Of a DNA stretch of 47,352 nucleotides, positions 8,398-17,152 are shown piece after piece. The notes below the pieces were generated by a model. The model ran no database searches and was not told the origin of the DNA. It worked only from the letters and a program-made list of their open reading frames with translations. Each line of letters begins with the position of its first letter. Position 1 is the stretch's first letter. The DNA comes from Gammaproteobacteria bacterium. Its GTDB lineage: Bacteria > Pseudomonadota > Gammaproteobacteria > Pseudomonadales > Halieaceae. Position numbers and translations under genes: made by a program. Where the stretch lies: assembly GCA_030427485.1 (NCBI GenBank), contig JAUICG010000034.1:1-47352 (forward strand), given 5' to 3'.

Positions 8398-10356
8398 TTA
8401 CCGGTCGCCGGATTGCGCTCTCCACCAGGCCTGGAACATAAGTATCGACCACATAAGTTCTGAGTGATTGGCCCAACCGTACAAATGTTGTTGCCAGGCT
8501 TCCCGAATACTTCCCGTATCAAAAATGCCCTGCTCTTCGAGCGTCTGTTCGGAGATCAGATCCTCTACCCAATCCCGCAGCGGTCCCACCAACCACTCTT
8601 TGACCGGGACGCTGAAACCCCGCTTGGGCCGATCAATCAGATTGCGCGGCACATATCGGGTCAACAGGTCCCGGAGCACGCGTTTTCCTGAATCCCCACT
8701 GTACAGGTAATCACGCGGCAGAGACCAGGCCAACTCCAGCACCCGCTGGTCCAGAAGCGGCGCGCGCGCCTCCAGTCCTACCGCCATACTCGCACGGTCC
8801 ACCTTGACCAGGATATCGTCGGGTAGATAGCCGGTATAGTCGTAGTGGAGCATAGCAAACAGCGGGTCCTTCACCTGCGCCCAACAGGCAGGATCAGACA
8901 GGGGAGTAACGGGGTCTACCGCCCCGGGTACAAACTGATCAACGGCCAGGCACTTATTGAATTTATAGGCCAGAATCTGCTGCGGGTACCTGGCTTGCCA
9001 GTTGCACGAGCGCTGGCTGATTTTTCCCAGTTTGCGTGTCCAGCCAGGCACCCTCCGTCCCCGCTCGGCATAGCGCCTGGCCCAACGCCAGCTACCGGCA
9101 CCCAGCGCACGGCTCACCGGAGCGACCAGTTTCCTGGCGGGTTCCGGTACGCGCAGCACATCCTGCCAGTGCCCCAGACAATTTTTATAGCGGCGGTACC
9201 CCGCCATCTGCTCGTCTCCACCATCACCGGTCAGGACGACCTTCAGTTTTTCACGGGCGAGCTTACTGACCAGATAGGTTGGTATCTGCGAGGAATCCGC
9301 GAACGGTTCGTCATAGATATGCGGCAGCTGTTCAACCACGTCCAGTGCCTGGTCCGGCGTCACATAAACCTCATGATGCTCCGTGTTCAAATGTCTGGCG
9401 ACAGCGGCGGCGTACTCCGCCTCATTGTACTTTTCCTCCCAGAACCCGATGCTGAATGTCTTGACCGGGTGATCGGCATGCTTCCGCATCAGAGCGACTA
9501 TTATCGACGAGTCGATTCCGCCCGATAACAGCGCCCCGAGTTCTACGTCAGACACCATCCTGTCAGCAACCGCATCATTGAGAACGACGTCAAGCCGGTT
9601 GATCGCATCCTCATAACTGCCCGCAAAACGATGACTTTCACCCTGCTCAGCCACGTCCCTGGCGGACCAGTACGGGGTCGGCTGGACAGCCCATGGCAGG
9701 CTGTCCTGAGGGACCTTCAACAGGCAGCCGGGTGGTAACTTGCGTATCTTCCGGTATATAGAGTGCGGCTGGGATACCCAGCCATACTGCATATACTGTC
9801 CAAGCGCGTCGCGATCCAGATCCGATTCAAAATCGGGGTGTTTGCGCAACGCCTTAAGCTCCGAACCGAACAGGAAGCTCTTACCGCACCAGCCGTAGTA
9901 CAACGGCTTTTTGCCGACCCTGTCCCGCGCCAACCAGAGGCAGCGCTCCTGTCTGTCCCACAGCGCAAACGCGAACATGCCCTGCAGTTTGGTGACAGCA
10001 TTCGGCACACCCAGGTTTTGCACCGCGGCGAGTATTACTTCGGTATCGGAATGTCCCCTGAAGGGGTACCCCGACAAATCGGGCTCCTGACGCAGCCGCG
10101 GGAAATTGTAGACCTCTCCGTTAAATGACAGCACATAGCGACCAGAGGCCGACTCCATCGGTTGGGCTCCGGCCTCTGATAAGTCGATAATCGAGAGGCG
10201 GCGATGACCGAGGGCGAGCGGATAGGATGCATCCACCCAAACACCGCTCGCATCAGGCCCGCGATGAACGATAGTATCGGTCATCTGCTGGCAGCGCCTG
10301 GCGAGGTCATCCCTCGAACCACCTTCGTACTGTATAAAGCCGGTAATTCCACACAT
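8398..10356 (-). CDS. asnB: Asparagine synthase (glutamine-hydrolysing)
   Basis: A 652-residue class II glutamine amidotransferase. It begins MCGITGF, so Cys2 is available as the glutaminase nucleophile. The ATP-pyrophosphatase loop LLSGGIDSS is at about residue 273-281, followed by the VLTGDGGDEQMAGYRRY motif. Length (~630-650) is that of the AsnB type found in exopolysaccharide and antibiotic clusters rather than the ~550-residue housekeeping E. coli AsnB. It amidates aspartate or a carboxylate on another substrate such as a sugar acid. It lies 14 bp downstream of the glycosyltransferase gene on the same strand and is almost certainly cotranscribed with it. Confidence 0.92.
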   Translation of the reverse strand: MCGITGFIQYEGGSRDDLARRCQQMTDTIVHRGPDASGVWVDASYPLALGHRRLSIIDLSEAGAQPMESASGRYVLSFNGEVYNFPRLRQEPDLSGYPFRGHSDTEVILAAVQNLGVPNAVTKLQGMFAFALWDRQERCLWLARDRVGKKPLYYGWCGKSFLFGSELKALRKHPDFESDLDRDALGQYMQYGWVSQPHSIYRKIRKLPPGCLLKVPQDSLPWAVQPTPYWSARDVAEQGESHRFAGSYEDAINRLDVVLNDAVADRMVSDVELGALLSGGIDSSIIVALMRKHADHPVKTFSIGFWEEKYNEAEYAAAVARHLNTEHHEVYVTPDQALDVVEQLPHIYDEPFADSSQIPTYLVSKLAREKLKVVLTGDGGDEQMAGYRRYKNCLGHWQDVLRVPEPARKLVAPVSRALGAGSWRWARRYAERGRRVPGWTRKLGKISQRSCNWQARYPQQILAYKFNKCLAVDQFVPGAVDPVTPLSDPACWAQVKDPLFAMLHYDYTGYLPDDILVKVDRASMAVGLEARAPLLDQRVLELAWSLPRDYLYSGDSGKRVLRDLLTRYVPRNLIDRPKRGFSVPVKEWLVGPLRDWVEDLISEQTLEEQGIFDTGSIREAWQQHLYGWANHSELMWSILMFQAWWRAQSGDR

Positions 10357-10370
10357 GGTATTCGCGTCTC

Positions 10371-11624
10371 TTAGCCTCGAATCGCAGCAGTTGCTGCCAA
10401 AGAATCAATCAATTCGAGATAGTTATCGACCGCGCTCTCAACCGTGAAGCTCTCCGCCCTGCGCAGTAATTGGTCCCTGGACCCCGGCGTATCCAGCTCC
10501 GCCAGAATGGCCCTTGCCATCGCATCGTCATCACCGATGTCCACCAGGGCGCCGTATTCGCCGTCAGCAAGAATTTCCGCGGAGCCTCCGGGGCAGTTTG
10601 TACTGATTACGGGACAACCACACGCGAGTGCCTGGATCAGTACACCGGGTAAACCCTCATACTCCGAAGACAAGACAAGCACAGACGCTCGGGCCATGTA
10701 CTTTAGCGGGTTGGCGACAAACCCTGGCATATCGACGTCCGCACCAAAACCCAGGTTGGCCGCCAGATTTTCGAGGTCTGCACGCAGGCTACCCTCGCCG
10801 AGAATGACCAATCGCGCCTCCCGGTCGCCGCGCACGCGGGAAAACGCGCGAATCAGGGTGGCGAAATCCTTCTGCTCAGTCAGCCGGCCGACACCAAGAA
10901 TCACAGGCGCGCCACCGGGGTTGAACCACGGGTGTTCAAGCGCCTCCCGGGCGCGCTCGCGCAGACTATTGTCAACTACCGGATTGTAGATGGTGGTGAC
11001 AATCTGCCGGGGCAATCCGACGACACCGGTCAACTCCGCTGCGACATAATTGGATACCGCCACCACCTTATCGGCATTCGGATACGTTCTTCGCACCAGG
11101 GCCGGAAGATAGCGCCAGCGCCACTTCCGAAAATTTGAGGGCGCCGCGCAGTAGGTGGCAATCGCTATGCGTTCACTCACTATAACCGGCAGGTCATACC
11201 CGGCTTTGAGTTTTGCCCATATGGCTATCAGGTTAGCATAGGGAAGCGCGGAGACAATTACACGGGGACGGCTATCTTCTATGTATTGCTGCAAGGCACG
11301 CAATCTTGCCGTCTCCGGTGCAATTTTTCTCGCCAGCAATACGGGGCGAAGCAATGCCAATAAATCACGGATACCCACCCTCGCCGCATGCCATCGCGTG
11401 CGAATACTCCCGGTTGGTCGCAGCTCCACCAGGTTCACGCCCTCGGGCACCTCCCCGAGATATGAGCCTTTGGCCTGGCACAGCACGAGGTCGACCGCCC
11501 GCCCCCGGGCCAGGAAAGCCCCTATCAGGTTCAGCATCGAGCGCTCCGCACCGCCGCCCTCCAAAGAAGGCAGGAGGACTGCTATGCTGCCAGTGCGCAA
11601 GTCTGTTGAGGGGGTGTTCTCCAT
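10371..11624 (-). CDS. GT4-family glycosyltransferase
   Basis: A 417-residue GT-B glycosyltransferase. I chose the ATG at 11624 (MENTPSTDLRTG); a longer frame from 11777 has no family-like residues. The N-terminal LLPSLEGGGAERSML is the usual acceptor-domain opening. The donor domain has ILGVGRLTEQKDFATLIRAF and SSEYEGLPGVLIQALACG. The EX7E motif is EX7Q here, a variant I recall from other GT4 enzymes of this type. It transfers a nucleotide-activated sugar to a glycan or lipid acceptor at the cytoplasmic face. It is the first gene of a two-gene unit with asnB and is divergent from the protease gene at 11753. A possible -10 (TATACT on the minus strand) lies at 11711-11716. Confidence 0.88.
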   Translation of the reverse strand: MENTPSTDLRTGSIAVLLPSLEGGGAERSMLNLIGAFLARGRAVDLVLCQAKGSYLGEVPEGVNLVELRPTGSIRTRWHAARVGIRDLLALLRPVLLARKIAPETARLRALQQYIEDSRPRVIVSALPYANLIAIWAKLKAGYDLPVIVSERIAIATYCAAPSNFRKWRWRYLPALVRRTYPNADKVVAVSNYVAAELTGVVGLPRQIVTTIYNPVVDNSLRERAREALEHPWFNPGGAPVILGVGRLTEQKDFATLIRAFSRVRGDREARLVILGEGSLRADLENLAANLGFGADVDMPGFVANPLKYMARASVLVLSSEYEGLPGVLIQALACGCPVISTNCPGGSAEILADGEYGALVDIGDDDAMARAILAELDTPGSRDQLLRRAESFTVESAVDNYLELIDSLAATAAIRG

Positions 11625-11752
11625 GAAGTCGCGATTCTTTCCGTTCAAGCCTGCTGGATGCACATTCAGGCCGGTGGGCGAAGCATGTACCGGGCAGTAA
11701 AACCTCGCCGAGTATAAAGCAATTCGGCTGCTTATAGTGGAAATGATAACAA

Positions 11753-13006
11753 GTGCGCGGTAACAGCATTCCAGCAATCGTCAAGAGACTCCTGCTCTAT
11801 GCATGCCTGTTGTGTGCAGGCACGGTATTCGGATGGTGGTTGCGCGAGACCTCGCCAAGCCCTCGACCATATCAGTTTCCAGGCTCCCTATCAGACGCGA
11901 CATCCCCACCGGGCAGTGTATCGCGCATGACAACGCAGCCTGCGGCAGATACCTACTCGGGGCCCCAGGCTCCGTCGAGGCGCGAGGTGAACACCTCTCC
12001 CGACACCGCGCATTTTGCGCAACTATTGCATGAGCGGGAGTTCGAGCAGGCCATAGCGTACTATGAGTACGCCGTGGGTATTGACGACGCCTACCGGACA
12101 CTCTGGAAATCGGCGGTGGAAACCTACTTGCGCGCCGGCCTCCGACAATGCACCAATAGCGCATTCGTTGAACTGGCGGACCTGTGGCTGGATACGTACT
12201 ACGAGGATATTCCCGTGTTACTGTTGCTGGCAGAAAATCAACGCCTGTGCAGTTCACCTGAGGAGGCTGCCAGGACACTCCAGATAGCGCGGACCTATGC
12301 AATAAGCCCGGCCGCGCAATTCAGCGTTAGCACAGCCGTGGCCCAACTGATAAACGCCACAGACGAACAGTTTTCACAACAAGACAACTGGGTTGCGCTG
12401 CTGGGTTTTCTCGAGTTCCTTCAGGCCGTCGACCTCTCCACCCACCATTCAGAACTGCGCCGGGCGACGCTCTATCGCCGGCTGGGCGAGCACCAGCGCA
12501 GCCAGGACCTGCTGCAGCAACTGCGTGAACGCGATGACGGGAGCGACACCGAGTGGAGCGCTGCGCTCGATCTCCAGCTACGCAACAGCACCCCCGGGTC
12601 ATCAGCCGACAACGCGCCTGTGCAGGCCATCCAGCTGATCAGGCGGGGGGACCACTTCCTGGTTCCCGCGCTGATAAACGATACAGATGAAGTGTTGCTG
12701 ATAATTGACACCGGCGCTTCCATCACTACCCTGGCAAACAGCAGTTTCACAAACATCAGCAATCCCGGTTTCGGATACCGCGGCACGCGGTTGTTTAATA
12801 CAGCCAATGGGATGACCCGCGGTGACGTTTACCAGGCGACGTCGGTAACGCTGGGAAGCGCTCGACTCGACGCACCCGAGATTGCGGTTCTGGAATATGA
12901 CAACAGCGCTGGCGTCGATGGCTTGCTGGGAATGAATGTACTGCGCAATTTTCGCTTCGAGATCGACCAGGACCGGGAACTGCTGTATTTACATTCCCGA
13001 AGATAA
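11753..13006 (+). CDS. Exported retropepsin-like aspartic protease with helical-repeat N-terminus
   Basis: A 417-residue protein from a GTG start at 11753. An N-terminal hydrophobic segment (KRLLLYACLLCAGTVFGWWL) serves as signal anchor, so the rest is periplasmic. Residues ~85-280 are helix-rich and read like TPR units (FEQAIAYYEYAV, RRLGEHQRSQDLLQQL). The C-terminal ~120 residues form a retropepsin-like domain with the active site LLIIDTGASITTLA (Asp319) and the conserved DGLLGMNVL. A single DTGAS motif means it must dimerise to be active. TPR plus clan AA proteases of this kind are widespread in gammaproteobacteria and uncharacterised. It is divergent from the glycosyltransferase gene. Confidence 0.85.
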   Translation: MRGNSIPAIVKRLLLYACLLCAGTVFGWWLRETSPSPRPYQFPGSLSDATSPPGSVSRMTTQPAADTYSGPQAPSRREVNTSPDTAHFAQLLHEREFEQAIAYYEYAVGIDDAYRTLWKSAVETYLRAGLRQCTNSAFVELADLWLDTYYEDIPVLLLLAENQRLCSSPEEAARTLQIARTYAISPAAQFSVSTAVAQLINATDEQFSQQDNWVALLGFLEFLQAVDLSTHHSELRRATLYRRLGEHQRSQDLLQQLRERDDGSDTEWSAALDLQLRNSTPGSSADNAPVQAIQLIRRGDHFLVPALINDTDEVLLIIDTGASITTLANSSFTNISNPGFGYRGTRLFNTANGMTRGDVYQATSVTLGSARLDAPEIAVLEYDNSAGVDGLLGMNVLRNFRFEIDQDRELLYLHSRR

Positions 13007-13015
13007 GCAAGCCCC

Positions 13016-13082
13016 GCCTGCATCGCTCGCCAATGGCCTGCTGCGGACGCCTTCGCTGCGGGAATCGCTCAGGGATGCAGGC
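13016..13082. terminator. 9-bp inverted repeat with long loop between convergent genes
   Basis: GCCTGCATC (13016-13024) is perfectly complementary to GATGCAGGC (13074-13082), spanning the gap between the protease gene and the convergent hypothetical gene and touching the latter's stop codon. The 49-nt loop and lack of a T-run make intrinsic termination uncertain. Confidence 0.25.
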
Positions 13083-13456
13083 TAGCGCTCATGCTCGATA
13101 ACAACTGCGTCACTGTCCCGGCCCTGTTCGCGATTTACGTCCATGGTCAACCACACGGCGCGCAGCACGTTGATCGCCGCCATGCTCAGGTGCTGCTCCG
13201 CGGCCCCCAGTGCCAGTTCCGCTGCCCGCTGCTTCTGCCGGGTATCCAGGTGGGCTGATTTCTGCCGCATTTCCGCATCGACGCTGTCCAGCAGCAGTTG
13301 GATCTCGCGCGCGACTTCATCGGAAACGGTACGAACTTCGCGCAGGAAATGCTCGACATCACCTGGCATCGCGACGACCGCCCGCGCACCTTTCAACGTC
13401 ATACGGGCGGGAAGCGTAGCGAGGTCGAAGCCGAGCGAGACCATTTTCTTCAGCAT
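13082..13456 (-). CDS. Hypothetical helical protein
   Basis: A 124-residue protein of unknown function. The start at 13456 is set by a GGAGGG ribosome-binding site 8-9 bases upstream; the frame is open to 13552, but the extra residues look non-coding. It begins with an amphipathic segment (MLKKMVSLGFDLATLPARM), then a charged helix rich in Glu, Arg and Leu (about residues 35-95) suited to coiled-coil or membrane-surface association. There is no signal peptide and no catalytic motif. It lies just downstream of the MscS gene on the same strand (135 bp gap), so it may be cotranscribed. Confidence 0.65.
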   Translation of the reverse strand: MLKKMVSLGFDLATLPARMTLKGARAVVAMPGDVEHFLREVRTVSDEVAREIQLLLDSVDAEMRQKSAHLDTRQKQRAAELALGAAEQHLSMAAINVLRAVWLTMDVNREQGRDSDAVVIEHER

Positions 13457-13591
13457 GAGGCGCACCCTCCGGATAAATGCAGGTGCACTGATTATAACGG
13501 CTGGCGCGCGCGATTGACATGCCGGCGGCACAGCGGCGCATTCCCGCCGCATGCCCCATCCGGGCCGGTGACCGATTCCGAGCTGTAGCTG

Positions 13592-14596
13592 TCAGGCTTG
13601 CTCGCGCAGGGCCTGCAAATCCTCGTCCAGGCGGGCCAGCTTCTCCAGGACCGTAGCCAGTTCAGGCCCCTCTCCGCTCGATTTCTTTAACTGCTGTACC
13701 CTGGCTTGCATTTCACTGCGCAGGTTCTCCAACCGGGCTATTTCATTGGCCTTGTCGAAAACGATTGCTTCGGCCTGCACGCCTTCGCTGCTGGACACGA
13801 CCTGGCTTGGCCTGGGTATGACCTTGTAGTCTTCGGACTGGGTGATATGCCGTGTGATAGTCGGCGAGGCGATTTCGATGCCAGCTCCATGCAAAGCGTG
13901 GAGCAACTGGTGATGCAGCCTGGAACGGGCGGTGAGTATTCCCTCGAGGTCCGTGAGCAGACCACAGACCCGGTAGCTGACCGAAAAATCTCCCAGCTCG
14001 ACAATATGGACATAGGGATCAGAAAGTCCCGCGGCTTCCGCCGCCTGCAGCATCAGGGGCTCGACTTCGTCGCAGCCGGTGTCGTACCCGAGTGAAAGCG
14101 TGGTCGAAATAATTACGCCGGAACTGCGCGCGACACTCACCGACTGCGTGATGAACGTGGCGTTCGGAATGGCGATCAGCTCGCGGTTCTCGGTCTGAAT
14201 TTCCGTGTCGAACAGGCCGCGCTCGGAAACCTTGCCAAACAGCTCGCCCACCCGGATAAAGTCCCCGACATTAAAAGGCCGGGTCACGCGCAGCATGACC
14301 GCTGCCATGAAATTGGTGACAAACGAGGTAGAGGCCAGCGCTATCACTGCAGACAGCCCGATACCCAGCAGTGTCAGGATATTGTTGCGGATAGCGTCGG
14401 GAAGCGGGGCAACGATCAGCATCAACACCAGCGACAATACCGTCATGACGAACAGAAACAACTGTCTCGGCAGGCGCGCTTCGCTACCCAGGTCTTTGCG
14501 GCGCGCCAGCAAAAAGATATGGCCCAGCGCCAGCCCAAAGGTGCTGATAACGATCACCACCAGTAGCGGCAGGTACGAGGCAAACAGTTCTGTCAT
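13592..14596 (-). CDS. MscS-family mechanosensitive channel
   Basis: A small MscS-type channel of 334 residues from the ATG at 14596 (MTELFASYLPLL); an alternative start MMAIPAY at 14644 cannot be excluded. There are three transmembrane segments: ~5-33, a second at ~50-75, and the pore helix with the Gly/Ala-rich GIGLSAVIALASTSFVTNF pattern. The beta domain follows (RPFNVGDFIRVGELFGKVSERGLFDTEI). The C-terminal ~70 residues are charged and coiled-coil-like (RLENLRSEMQARVQQLKK), which is not part of E. coli MscS. It acts as a tension-gated safety valve in the inner membrane. It is divergent from the mgtE-type gene at 14734, and a second, different MscS-family gene follows at 15926. Confidence 0.85.
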   Translation of the reverse strand: MTELFASYLPLLVVIVISTFGLALGHIFLLARRKDLGSEARLPRQLFLFVMTVLSLVLMLIVAPLPDAIRNNILTLLGIGLSAVIALASTSFVTNFMAAVMLRVTRPFNVGDFIRVGELFGKVSERGLFDTEIQTENRELIAIPNATFITQSVSVARSSGVIISTTLSLGYDTGCDEVEPLMLQAAEAAGLSDPYVHIVELGDFSVSYRVCGLLTDLEGILTARSRLHHQLLHALHGAGIEIASPTITRHITQSEDYKVIPRPSQVVSSSEGVQAEAIVFDKANEIARLENLRSEMQARVQQLKKSSGEGPELATVLEKLARLDEDLQALREQA

Positions 14597-14665
14597 TATC
14601 GGGCCAGAGCTCCAGTTTCTGCTGTAAGCCGGGATAGCCATCATGTCCCCAAAGCGAGACCGGGG

Positions 14666-14720
14666 CAAGGCCTTGGTGTTCCGCAGTGAACTGCGTATGC
14701 TGTAAACAGCGCATCCGCCA
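14666..14720 (+). promoter_or_regulatory. Palindrome and tandem hairpins in the mgtE leader
   Basis: Immediately before the GGAGG ribosome-binding site (14721-14725) are CAAGGCCTTG (10-bp palindrome, 14666-14675), a CGCAG-TGAA-CTGCG hairpin (14682-14695) and an imperfect hairpin around GCTGTAAACAGC (14699-14710). The set could be a structured leader controlling translation. It does not match the M-box as I know it. Confidence 0.25.
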
Positions 14721-14733
14721 GGAGGATCATTCG

Positions 14734-15912
14734 ATGACACACACGCCCATTGCCTCACTGCTGGACATCGCCGCCGAAGCTGATTCAGTTGAGGCCGCGT
14801 CCATTCTCGCCGCGCATTCCCATGAAACAATCCACGACGTGTTGGCCGGGCTTCCCGCCGAAAAAGCGTTGGAGATCGCCTCCTACCTGTCCGGGGCCGC
14901 CAGCCAGCAGGCCTCTGACAGCGTTGAACTGGCGCAAGGCGTAAAGGGCCAGGTCAGCGAACTGATGGTGCCCGCGATCGGGGTACTGCCGCCACACACG
15001 ACAATAGCGGGGGCGCTCGATTACATCGTCCACGCGCAACCCGTTTCAGGTATTACCTATATCTACGTCGTCGATACGGACGATCATTTGCTTGGCGTGC
15101 TGGCAATGCGCGACCTGCTGCTGGGCAGGCCCGGGCAAACACTGATGGAGATCATGACCGGTGAACCGTTTTCTTTCACGCCTGACACCGCCATGTCCGA
15201 TGCGATACATGCGGCACTGACCCGGCGCCATCGGCTTTACCCGGTTACGGATGACAACGGTAAACTGCTTGGCCTGGTATACGGCTGGCGGCTGTTTGAA
15301 TACGTGGCCACCGAGATCAGCGCGCAATCCGGCATCATGGTCGGTGTGGACAGCGAGGAGCGTGTCAGCACGCCTCTCCTTCGGGCATTCCGCATGCGCC
15401 ACCCGTGGTTGCAGGTGAATCTGCTCACCGCATTTTGTGCCGCGTTTGTCGTCGGAATGTTTGAAAGCACCATCGCACAAATCGTTGCACTTGCGGTTTT
15501 TCTTCCGGTGTTGGCCGGACAGAGCGGCAATACCGGCTGCCAGGCGCTGGCAATCACACTGCGCGGTCTGACCCTGGGCGAATTGCAGGACTATCCCGTC
15601 GGCAGGCTGCTGCGCAAGGAGATAGTTCTGGGCGGCATGAACGGGTTTTTCGTTGGCCTTATCGCGGCTGCCGCAATGTGGTTCTATGCGGCGCAGACGG
15701 GGGTTGAACAACCCATTCTGCTGGCCGCCGTCGTCCTCATCGCGATGGTGGGCGCCTGCATGGGCAGCGGCGCCTTCGGCATTCTGGTGCCGCTCACTCT
15801 GCGCCGTCTCGGCGCGGATCCCGCGATGGCCAGCAGTATCTTCCTGACAACATTCACCGATATTCTCGGGATGGGACTCATGCTGTTACTGGCGACGAGC
15901 ATCGTCCTGTAG
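14734..15912 (+). CDS. mgtE: MgtE-family magnesium transporter
   Basis: A 392-residue divalent-cation transporter. The start at 14734 is fixed by a GGAGG 8 bases upstream. The MgtE N-domain is short (~65 residues, DIAAEADSVEAASILAAHSHE), so the protein is shorter than the usual ~450. Two CBS domains follow (about 70-190; motifs VLPPHTTIAGALDYIV and LYPVTDDNGKLLGLVYG). The C-terminal membrane domain has five helices, including the Mg-selective pore segment PVLAGQSGNTGCQALAI and GACMGSGAFGILVPL. It imports Mg2+ and is gated by cytoplasmic Mg2+ through the N and CBS domains. It sits between two mechanosensitive channel genes on the opposite strand. Confidence 0.9.
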   Translation: MTHTPIASLLDIAAEADSVEAASILAAHSHETIHDVLAGLPAEKALEIASYLSGAASQQASDSVELAQGVKGQVSELMVPAIGVLPPHTTIAGALDYIVHAQPVSGITYIYVVDTDDHLLGVLAMRDLLLGRPGQTLMEIMTGEPFSFTPDTAMSDAIHAALTRRHRLYPVTDDNGKLLGLVYGWRLFEYVATEISAQSGIMVGVDSEERVSTPLLRAFRMRHPWLQVNLLTAFCAAFVVGMFESTIAQIVALAVFLPVLAGQSGNTGCQALAITLRGLTLGELQDYPVGRLLRKEIVLGGMNGFFVGLIAAAAMWFYAAQTGVEQPILLAAVVLIAMVGACMGSGAFGILVPLTLRRLGADPAMASSIFLTTFTDILGMGLMLLLATSIVL

Positions 15913-15921
15913 GCTGATGCA

Positions 15922-15935
15922 GCAGTTACAACTGC
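15922..15935. terminator. Short dyad between mgtE and the YbdG-like gene
   Basis: GCAGTT-AC-AACTGC overlaps the stop codon of the minus-strand channel gene in the 13-bp gap between convergent genes. It is small and lacks a T-run; a weak bidirectional signal at best. Confidence 0.2.
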
Positions 15936-17152
15936 CGTATTGAAAATTCAGTACCGGCTGGCTGCTGAAACACGCGCAGGCCAAATTCCGGGATAATCGC
16001 CAGCAGATGATCGAAAATGTCCGACTGGATATTTTCATACTCTCCCCAGACGGTAGTGGTCGTGAAGCAGTAGAGCTCGATCGGGACGCCCTGGGGTCCA
16101 GGCGACAGCTGCCGCACCATCAGGGTCATATCCTTGTGAATCTGTGGGTGGTGTTCAAGGTAACGCTCGGCATAGGCCCGAAATGTCCCTATATTGGTCA
16201 GCCGGCGCATATTCACCTCGGTAGCGCGTCCCGACTGCGCGTCTTCCCCCAGTGATGCGTTGTACGTAGACAACTCATCCTGCTTTCCCGCCAGGTAGTC
16301 CTCCAGCAACAGGAATCGTCGGCAGTGCTCGATCTCCTCCCGGCTCATGAAACGGATGGATGATGCGTCCAGGTAAAGCGCACGCTTTATGCGCCGTCCG
16401 CCGGACAGCGACATGCCGCGCCAGTTCTTGAAGGAATCGCTGATTAACCTGTGCGTCGGAATTGTGGTAATGGTTTTGTCCCAGTTTTGCACTTTTATCG
16501 TATGTAACTCCACATCCACGACATCGCCGTCGGCGCCGAACTGCGGCACCTCGATCCAGTCGCCTACGCGCACCATATCCTGCGCTGTGAGCTGCACGCT
16601 CGCCACCAGGGACAGCAGGGTATCCTTGAAAACCAGCAACAGTACCGCTGTCATCGCCCCAAACCCGCTCAGCAGGAGTACCGGAGATTCATCCAGCAAC
16701 GCTGCAATAACCAGCAGCCCGCCCAGAATCAGAACGGCGAGTTGCAGCAGCTGAATGAATCCCTTGATGGGCCGCTGGCGCGCTCCGGGATTGGACTCAT
16801 ACATATCGTTCGCGGCATTGAGGACCGCGACAATGGTAATAACCACTACCACAATCATATACGCACTGGTGATATTGGTTACCAGCGCCGCAATGTTCTC
16901 GCTGACATTGGGCAGCTTGCCCACGCCTTCGTAGACGACGAAGACAGGCACCAGTTGGGCCAGTTTCCTGCCCACACGGTTCCTGATCAGTGCATCGTCC
17001 CAGGTAACGCTGGTTCGGGCCGCCAGACTGTGCAGCACCGCCAGCAGTACCCGGGAAGTAATCAGGTAGGCTATCCAGGCCGTCAACAGGAGAAGCAGAA
17101 TCACTGCGATATCCGGCAGCATCGGGTGGTACTGTGCAAATCGTTCCAACAT
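15926..17152 (-). CDS. ybdG: YbdG/MscM-type mechanosensitive channel
   Basis: A 408-residue MscS-superfamily channel with length and layout close to E. coli YbdG (~415). Five N-terminal hydrophobic helices are readable (PDIAVILLLLLTAWIAYLIT; the last is LLSGFGAMTAVLLLVFKDTLLSLVAS). The pore helix leads into the beta domain VRVGDWIEVPQFGADGDVVDVELHTIKVQNWDKTITTIPTHRLI, a strong YbdG signature. The later insertion (EEIEHCRRFLLLEDYLAGKQDEL) is also typical. YbdG gives miniconductance activity and contributes to osmotic-stress signalling. The gene ends 13 bp from mgtE in convergent orientation and starts opposite a 319-bp gap. Confidence 0.88.
   Translation of the reverse strand: MLERFAQYHPMLPDIAVILLLLLTAWIAYLITSRVLLAVLHSLAARTSVTWDDALIRNRVGRKLAQLVPVFVVYEGVGKLPNVSENIAALVTNITSAYMIVVVVITIVAVLNAANDMYESNPGARQRPIKGFIQLLQLAVLILGGLLVIAALLDESPVLLLSGFGAMTAVLLLVFKDTLLSLVASVQLTAQDMVRVGDWIEVPQFGADGDVVDVELHTIKVQNWDKTITTIPTHRLISDSFKNWRGMSLSGGRRIKRALYLDASSIRFMSREEIEHCRRFLLLEDYLAGKQDELSTYNASLGEDAQSGRATEVNMRRLTNIGTFRAYAERYLEHHPQIHKDMTLMVRQLSPGPQGVPIELYCFTTTTVWGEYENIQSDIFDHLLAIIPEFGLRVFQQPAGTEFSIRQL

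Noticed and set aside
10642..10681. Glycosyltransferase EX7E motif read as EX7Q, considered as an inactivating change.
   Set aside because: EGLPGVLIQ is a variant I recall from many GT4 enzymes, so it is probably functional.
7547..11596. An identical 18-base sequence (CTGCTATGCTGCCAGTGC) at 7547-7564 and 11579-11596.
   Set aside because: One copy is inside the glycosyltransferase coding sequence and the other in an intergenic region. There is no flanking similarity or further copy, so chance is the better explanation.
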